This document shows positions 59,834-64,000 of a stretch of 64,000 nt of DNA, one piece after another (positions within the stretch are counted from its first letter, which is position 1; every line of letters begins with the position of its first letter). Made by a program: the position numbers and the translations under genes. The DNA lies in assembly GCA_030425285.1 (NCBI GenBank), contig JAUIAY010000001.1:792963-856962 (forward strand), given 5' to 3'. The notes under the pieces were generated by a model that made no database searches, was not told the origin of the DNA, and saw nothing but the letters and a program-made list of their open reading frames with translations. This DNA is from Bacteroidia bacterium. Lineage in GTDB: Bacteria; Bacteroidota; Bacteroidia; Flavobacteriales; Flavobacteriaceae.

Positions 59834-62305
59834 ATGTATGTAGTAAAAAGAGACGGCAGAAAAGAACCCATGATGTTCGACAAAATCACAGCTAGAGTTA
59901 GAAAGCTGTGCTATGGATTAAATGAACTTGTAGACCCTGTAAAAGTGGCCATGCGAGTTATTGAAGGTTTATATGATGGCGTGACAACCAGCGAATTAGA
60001 TAACCTTGCCGCCGAAATTGCTGCAACCATGACCACGGCTCATCCAGATTATGCACGATTGGCAGCTCGTATCTCTGTTTCCAACTTACACAAGAATACG
60101 AAAAAGTCATTTAGCGAAGTCATGTCAGACTTATACAATTACGTAAACCCAAGAACTGGGAAAAAAGCGCCATTGTTATCTGATGAGGTTTATAAAGTAA
60201 TCGAGGAAAATAAGGATGCTTTAGATTCAACCATTATTTATAACCGTGATTTTGGTTATGATTATTTTGGTTTTAAAACTTTAGAGCGTTCTTACTTGTT
60301 AAAGCTGAACGGACAAATAGCCGAACGGCCACAACACATGCTTATGCGTGTTTCCATTGGTATTCACCTAAATGATTTGGAAGCAGCTATTGAGACCTAT
60401 GAGTTAATGTCCAAAAAATATTTTACACACGCTACACCAACGTTGTTCAATTCAGGTACACCAAAACCACAAATGTCATCTTGTTTCCTATTGACAATGA
60501 AAGAAGATAGTATTGATGGCATTTACGATACATTAAAACAAACTGCTAAAATATCGCAATCGGCGGGAGGAATAGGTTTGGCTATTCACAACATTCGTGC
60601 AACAGGAAGTTATATTGCCGGAACCAATGGAACATCTAACGGTATTGTACCTATGTTAAAGGTATTCAATGATACAGCTAGATACGTAGATCAGGGAGGC
60701 GGCAAGCGCAAAGGGAGTTTTGCAATCTATTTGGAGACTTGGCATGCCGATATTTTTGACTTTTTAGATTTGAAGAAAAACCATGGTAAGGAAGAAATGC
60801 GTGCGCGTGATTTGTTTTATGCTATGTGGATTTCAGATTTATTCATGAAGCGTGTTCAAGAAGATGGGCAGTGGACTTTAATGTGCCCGAATGAATGCCC
60901 AGGATTGGATGAAACGCACAGTGAGGCTTTTGAAGAATTATATTTAAAATACGAATCTGAAGGTAAAGGGCGTAAGACTATAAAGGCTCGTGAACTTTGG
61001 GAGAAAATATTAGAATCGCAAATTGAAACAGGTACGCCTTACATGTTGTATAAAGACGCTGCCAACCGTAAATCGAACCAGCAGAATTTGGGAACCATCC
61101 GTTCTTCAAATTTATGTACTGAAATTTTAGAGTACACGTCACCAGATGAAGTAGCGGTTTGTAACCTGGCGTCTATAGCACTGCCAATGTTTATCAAAAA
61201 TGGTGAGTTTGATCATAAGGAGTTGTTCCGTATCACAAAACGTGTTACCAAAAACTTGAATAAAGTAATTGATAGAAATTACTATCCAGTTAAAGAAGCT
61301 GAAAATTCTAATTTCCGTCACAGACCAATTGGTTTGGGTGTTCAAGGATTGGCAGATGCCTTTATTAAATTACGTATGCCGTTTACCAGTGACGAAGCTA
61401 AAAAATTAAATCAAGAGATTTTTGAAACGCTTTATTTTGCTGCTGTAACAGCTAGTATGGAAGAAGCAAAAGCCGATGGTCCATACAAAACGTATAAGGG
61501 TTCACCTATTAGTAAAGGTGAATTCCAGCACAATCTTTGGAATATTAAAGATGAAGAATTAAGCGGTCGTTGGGACTGGGGCAAATTGCGTAAGGATGTT
61601 AAAAAACACGGTGTCAGAAACTCATTATTAGTAGCACCAATGCCAACTGCAAGTACATCACAAATTTTAGGTAACAACGAATGTTTTGAACCGTATACGT
61701 CAAACATTTACACGAGACGTGTATTGTCAGGAGAGTTTATTGTAGTGAACAAGCATTTATTGGAAGACTTGGTTGAGTTAGGCTTATGGAATGAAGGCTT
61801 AAAGCAAGACATTATGAGAGCCAATGGATCTATCCAAGATATCGATATCATTCCTCAAGACATCAAAGAGCTTTATAAGACGGTTTGGGAATTGAGTATG
61901 AAAGATATCATTGATATGTCTCGTCACAGAGGTTATTTCATTGATCAATCTCAATCCTTGAACTTGTTTATGGAAGGTGCAACAATGGCTAAATTAACTT
62001 CTATGCATTTCTATGCATGGAAGAGTGGTCTTAAGACAGGTATGTACTACTTAAGAACTAAAAGTGCTGTTGATGCCATTAAGTTTACTTTGGACAATAA
62101 AAAGAAAGAGGAACCAGTTGCTGAAACGGTTGAAGTTTCGGAAACTATTGTAGAACAACAAAAGCAGCAAGCAGCCAAAACAGCTGCGAAATTTGCCCAA
62201 AACCAAGCTGCTGAGGTAGAGCCTATGACAGCTGAAGAAATGAAAGCTTTAATTGCACAGGCTAAAGAATCGGAAGGCGATGATTGCCTGATGTGCGGTT
62301 CTTAA
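59834..62305 (+). CDS. nrdA: Class I ribonucleotide reductase large subunit with N-terminal ATP-cone
   Basis: 823 residues. Residues 1-~93 are an ATP-cone ([19 protein letters not shown] ... [17 protein letters not shown]). Catalytic core: [18 protein letters not shown], the radical Cys in [33 protein letters not shown] phosphate loop, GMYYLRTKS (Tyr pair) and a C-terminal DDCLMCGS redox tail. This eukaryote-like NrdA is activated by ATP and inhibited by dATP through its own cone, unlike RNR number 1. It ends at a strong terminator. Confidence 0.95.
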   Translation: MYVVKRDGRKEPMMFDKITARVRKLCYGLNELVDPVKVAMRVIEGLYDGVTTSELDNLAAEIAATMTTAHPDYARLAARISVSNLHKNTKKSFSEVMSDLYNYVNPRTGKKAPLLSDEVYKVIEENKDALDSTIIYNRDFGYDYFGFKTLERSYLLKLNGQIAERPQHMLMRVSIGIHLNDLEAAIETYELMSKKYFTHATPTLFNSGTPKPQMSSCFLLTMKEDSIDGIYDTLKQTAKISQSAGGIGLAIHNIRATGSYIAGTNGTSNGIVPMLKVFNDTARYVDQGGGKRKGSFAIYLETWHADIFDFLDLKKNHGKEEMRARDLFYAMWISDLFMKRVQEDGQWTLMCPNECPGLDETHSEAFEELYLKYESEGKGRKTIKARELWEKILESQIETGTPYMLYKDAANRKSNQQNLGTIRSSNLCTEILEYTSPDEVAVCNLASIALPMFIKNGEFDHKELFRITKRVTKNLNKVIDRNYYPVKEAENSNFRHRPIGLGVQGLADAFIKLRMPFTSDEAKKLNQEIFETLYFAAVTASMEEAKADGPYKTYKGSPISKGEFQHNLWNIKDEELSGRWDWGKLRKDVKKHGVRNSLLVAPMPTASTSQILGNNECFEPYTSNIYTRRVLSGEFIVVNKHLLEDLVELGLWNEGLKQDIMRANGSIQDIDIIPQDIKELYKTVWELSMKDIIDMSRHRGYFIDQSQSLNLFMEGATMAKLTSMHFYAWKSGLKTGMYYLRTKSAVDAIKFTLDNKKKEEPVAETVEVSETIVEQQKQQAAKTAAKFAQNQAAEVEPMTAEEMKALIAQAKESEGDDCLMCGS

Positions 62306-62325
62306 TTTTAATACGTGTTAATTAT

Positions 62326-62356
62326 AAAAAAGCACCTCTTATTGAGGTGCTTTTTT
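62326..62356. terminator. Bidirectional terminator between nrdA and the phosphate transporter
   Basis: AAAAAGCACCTC and GAGGTGCTTTTT pair around TTATT, with T-runs on both strands, between convergent genes. Confidence 0.85.
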
Positions 62357-62377
62357 ATTTAGTAATTATTCAAATAT

Positions 62378-64000
62378 TTATTCTTCAGAATCGGAATCTT
62401 CATTAATTCTAGCTGGTTCTACCGAACTGTCATGTGAATCGTGATATTCTTCTAATAGATTCATAGTGGCCTTTAATAGATCTTTAGTCTCTAACAATAA
62501 ACTAAAGTATAGTGTTGTGTTTTTTGGACTGGATTCCTCTGTTCTTGTACGTTCAACTTGTCTTTGTATTTTTTCATTAACCAGCCCGAAAATTTCCTGC
62601 TGATTTTTAAGAATATCACCAATTTGCTCAAACGACCTTGAGTCAAAGGCTTTTTTAGTGTCAACAAAGAACTGTTCCAAAGATTCATCAACCTGTTTAA
62701 GTTCTTTAATTTGATTGAACTTTAATTTTTTATGATTGTTGTTGATGTGTTTATGACTGACTTTAGAAATATACTCTAAAGATTGTGCCATATCCTGAAG
62801 ATAGCCTAAAACATTGATGTAGAAATTACTGGCGCCAACACTGGATTCATCTAAATTTTTAATAAAATAGAAAATATTGTCACGCAAGTCGTCTATCTCA
62901 GCAGCTAATTTATTTACTTGATTTTTGTTCTTTTTAAGCAATGGTAAATCTTGTTTAGAAAGACCATTTATAGCGTTAGTATAAATTTTATTACCACGCT
63001 TTACCACATTGGCAATATTGGTAGCACTTTCATGGATAACACCTTGAACTGAACTGCTTTCAGCTTTTTGCAAACGGTCTTCGGCTTTAGTTTCTTTAAC
63101 TTTCTTATTATGGGAAATATAGTTTCTTACTAAAAGTACTGTAGCCAAAAGTAATAGTACAGGAACCATGACTTTTACATTCCAGTTTAATAGAAAAGCG
63201 ATTATTGCAGCAGAAACAAATGCAATGAAAGCGGTGAAAAACCATCCGCCAATAACATTTAAAACACCAGCAACCCTATAAACGGCACTTTCTGCTCCCC
63301 AAGCTCTATCAGCCAAAGAGGTACCCATAGCGACCATGAACGTCACATAAGTTGTTGATAAAGGGAGCTTGTATGAAGTTGCAATAGATATCAAAACTGC
63401 AGCAACCATCAGGTTTACGGCAGCACGTACCATATCAAATGCAGGTAACTCGTAAGTTTTGTCCTTTTTTAATGCAATAACTGGTGTTTCAAACTGTTTG
63501 TCAATTTTTGCTTGCCAGGATTCAGGTAAGATATAAGATGACATTTGAGACATCAACATGGCAAATCTCACAAAACCACGTGATAAAAAGTTAGGTTGAA
63601 AACGCTCCTTTGTCTCACTTTGACTGGAAAGGTCTAGAGACGTTTTAACAACACCTTTGGCCTTGGTTGAAAACCATAAGGTTAAAACCATTATCATTCC
63701 AGCGATAAAAAGTAACCAGTTGTTGGTAGGCACTTTCTCAGCTAAAACATTCATAGGAAATTCTGTTGCAGCTAACCCTGATGCCGACCATTGTTCAAAA
63801 GCATTGTAGGCGGCAATGGGTACACCTATAAAGTTTACTAAATCGTTACCTGCAAAGGCTAAAGCTAAAGCAAATGTTCCTACTATGATTATCAGTTTGT
63901 AGATATTGGTTTTAAAAATTGTTATCAATAAAAATGATAGTATTGACCAAAAAACCATACTGATTGAAACTATTGAAAGCACTTGAGACTCAAGAAAATC
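62378..64000 (-). CDS. Inorganic phosphate transporter (PiT family), partial
   Basis: The frame is open past 64000, so the N-terminus lies outside the window; the GTG at 63980-63982 is only an internal codon. ~540 residues are visible. PiT signatures: ALAFAGNDLVNFIGVPIAAYNAF and, in the second half, TSYKLPLSTTYVTFMVAMGTSLADRAWG; SLDLSS-rich linker between. A C-terminal cytoplasmic domain (~330-534) is rich in charged helices resembling PhoU-like or DUF47 domains (LDESSVGASNFYINVLGYLQDMAQSLEYISKVSHKHI). It imports phosphate with a cation at the inner membrane. The long C-terminal domain is typical of flavobacterial PiT proteins. Confidence 0.88.
   Translation of the reverse strand, partial: DFLESQVLSIVSISMVFWSILSFLLITIFKTNIYKLIIIVGTFALALAFAGNDLVNFIGVPIAAYNAFEQWSASGLAATEFPMNVLAEKVPTNNWLLFIAGMIMVLTLWFSTKAKGVVKTSLDLSSQSETKERFQPNFLSRGFVRFAMLMSQMSSYILPESWQAKIDKQFETPVIALKKDKTYELPAFDMVRAAVNLMVAAVLISIATSYKLPLSTTYVTFMVAMGTSLADRAWGAESAVYRVAGVLNVIGGWFFTAFIAFVSAAIIAFLLNWNVKVMVPVLLLLATVLLVRNYISHNKKVKETKAEDRLQKAESSSVQGVIHESATNIANVVKRGNKIYTNAINGLSKQDLPLLKKNKNQVNKLAAEIDDLRDNIFYFIKNLDESSVGASNFYINVLGYLQDMAQSLEYISKVSHKHINNNHKKLKFNQIKELKQVDESLEQFFVDTKKAFDSRSFEQIGDILKNQQEIFGLVNEKIQRQVERTRTEESSPKNTTLYFSLLLETKDLLKATMNLLEEYHDSHDSSVEPARINEDSDSEE

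Noticed and set aside
63980-63982. GTG start of the phosphate transporter
   Set aside because: The frame remains open to the window edge, and family members have further N-terminal helices; treated as a partial gene.
1-64000. CRISPR array, prophage, or insertion sequence
   Set aside because: No spaced direct-repeat array, integrase, transposase or phage structural gene was seen in the window.

Overview
The window is about 64 kb of AT-rich chromosome from a member of the Bacteroidota, most likely a marine Flavobacteriaceae. Four things support this. Promoters have the Bacteroidota form (TTG or TTTG, about 19-20 nt, TAnnTTTG). Secreted proteins end in type IX secretion (Por) sorting domains. 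The bifunctional OlsF acyltransferase, DUF4199, TM2, DUF4286 and prs-rplY-pth contexts are typical of flavobacteria. One class I ribonucleotide reductase (RNR) has its ATP-cone on the small subunit, as described for flavobacteria. No rRNA operon, CRISPR array, prophage or insertion sequence is visible. One ordinary tRNA (Leu-CAA) is present, plus a tRNA-like element that lacks an acceptor stem.

Layout. Positions 1-6521: an M28 peptidase cut by the left edge, CBS and zinc-ribbon proteins, a serine hydrolase, SSB, and PEP carboxylase. Positions 6522-8153: an unusual cassette made of a promoter, a structured leader with mutually exclusive hairpins, a TPR protein, a 13-bp hairpin, a tRNA-like fold and a terminator. 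Positions 8154-11231: RNR number 1 (nrdA without a cone, nrdB with one). Positions 11483-24472: a small Cys-rich protein, ferritin, Tex, MetG, LD-carboxypeptidase, YraN, a thioredoxin-like lipid- or envelope-associated protein, Mfd, a TerB-like protein and fructose-bisphosphatase. Positions 24585-29172: GNAT, aspartate kinase, OlsF and a carboxypeptidase-regulatory-like protein, probably one operon. Positions 29183-41775: mainly minus-strand housekeeping (TM2, VOC, DUF1801, DUF4199, LuxR, 2-hydroxyacid dehydrogenase, MgtE, RsmA, GNAT, TPR, SerS, HTTM, RibF). Positions 41861-46743: two divergent secreted zinc metalloproteases with type IX sorting tails. Positions 46793-49364: pth, rplY, prs and tRNA-Leu. 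Positions 49400-55373: envelope proteins, HupE, a deoxycytidylate deaminase, the S41 protease, a short flavoprotein, MarC and DUF3109. Positions 55370-58075: a LytS/LytTR-type two-component pair. Positions 58669-62305: RNR number 2 (nrdB without a cone, nrdA with one). Positions 62378-64000: a phosphate transporter cut by the right edge.

How genes work together. Two complete class I RNRs lie about 47 kb apart and carry the ATP-cone regulatory domain on opposite subunits, so the cell can make deoxynucleotides under two different allosteric logics; the dCMP deaminase at 51289 feeds the same pools. PEP carboxylase, aspartate kinase and fructose-bisphosphatase belong to anaplerosis and gluconeogenesis. 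MetG, SerS, Pth, L25, RsmA and Prs form a scattered translation and nucleotide housekeeping set.

Most unusual signals: (1) the TPR plus structured RNA/tRNA-like cassette at 6938-8131; (2) the swapped ATP-cones; (3) dispersed palindromic repeats that occur both between genes and in frame inside protein-coding genes (the 2-hydroxyacid dehydrogenase and probably metG); (4) three perfect hairpins in the nrdB-nrdA spacer; (5) a duplicated promoter/leader/start-codon segment flanking an orphan gene upstream of hupE. All calls come from reading the sequence; no database search was run.
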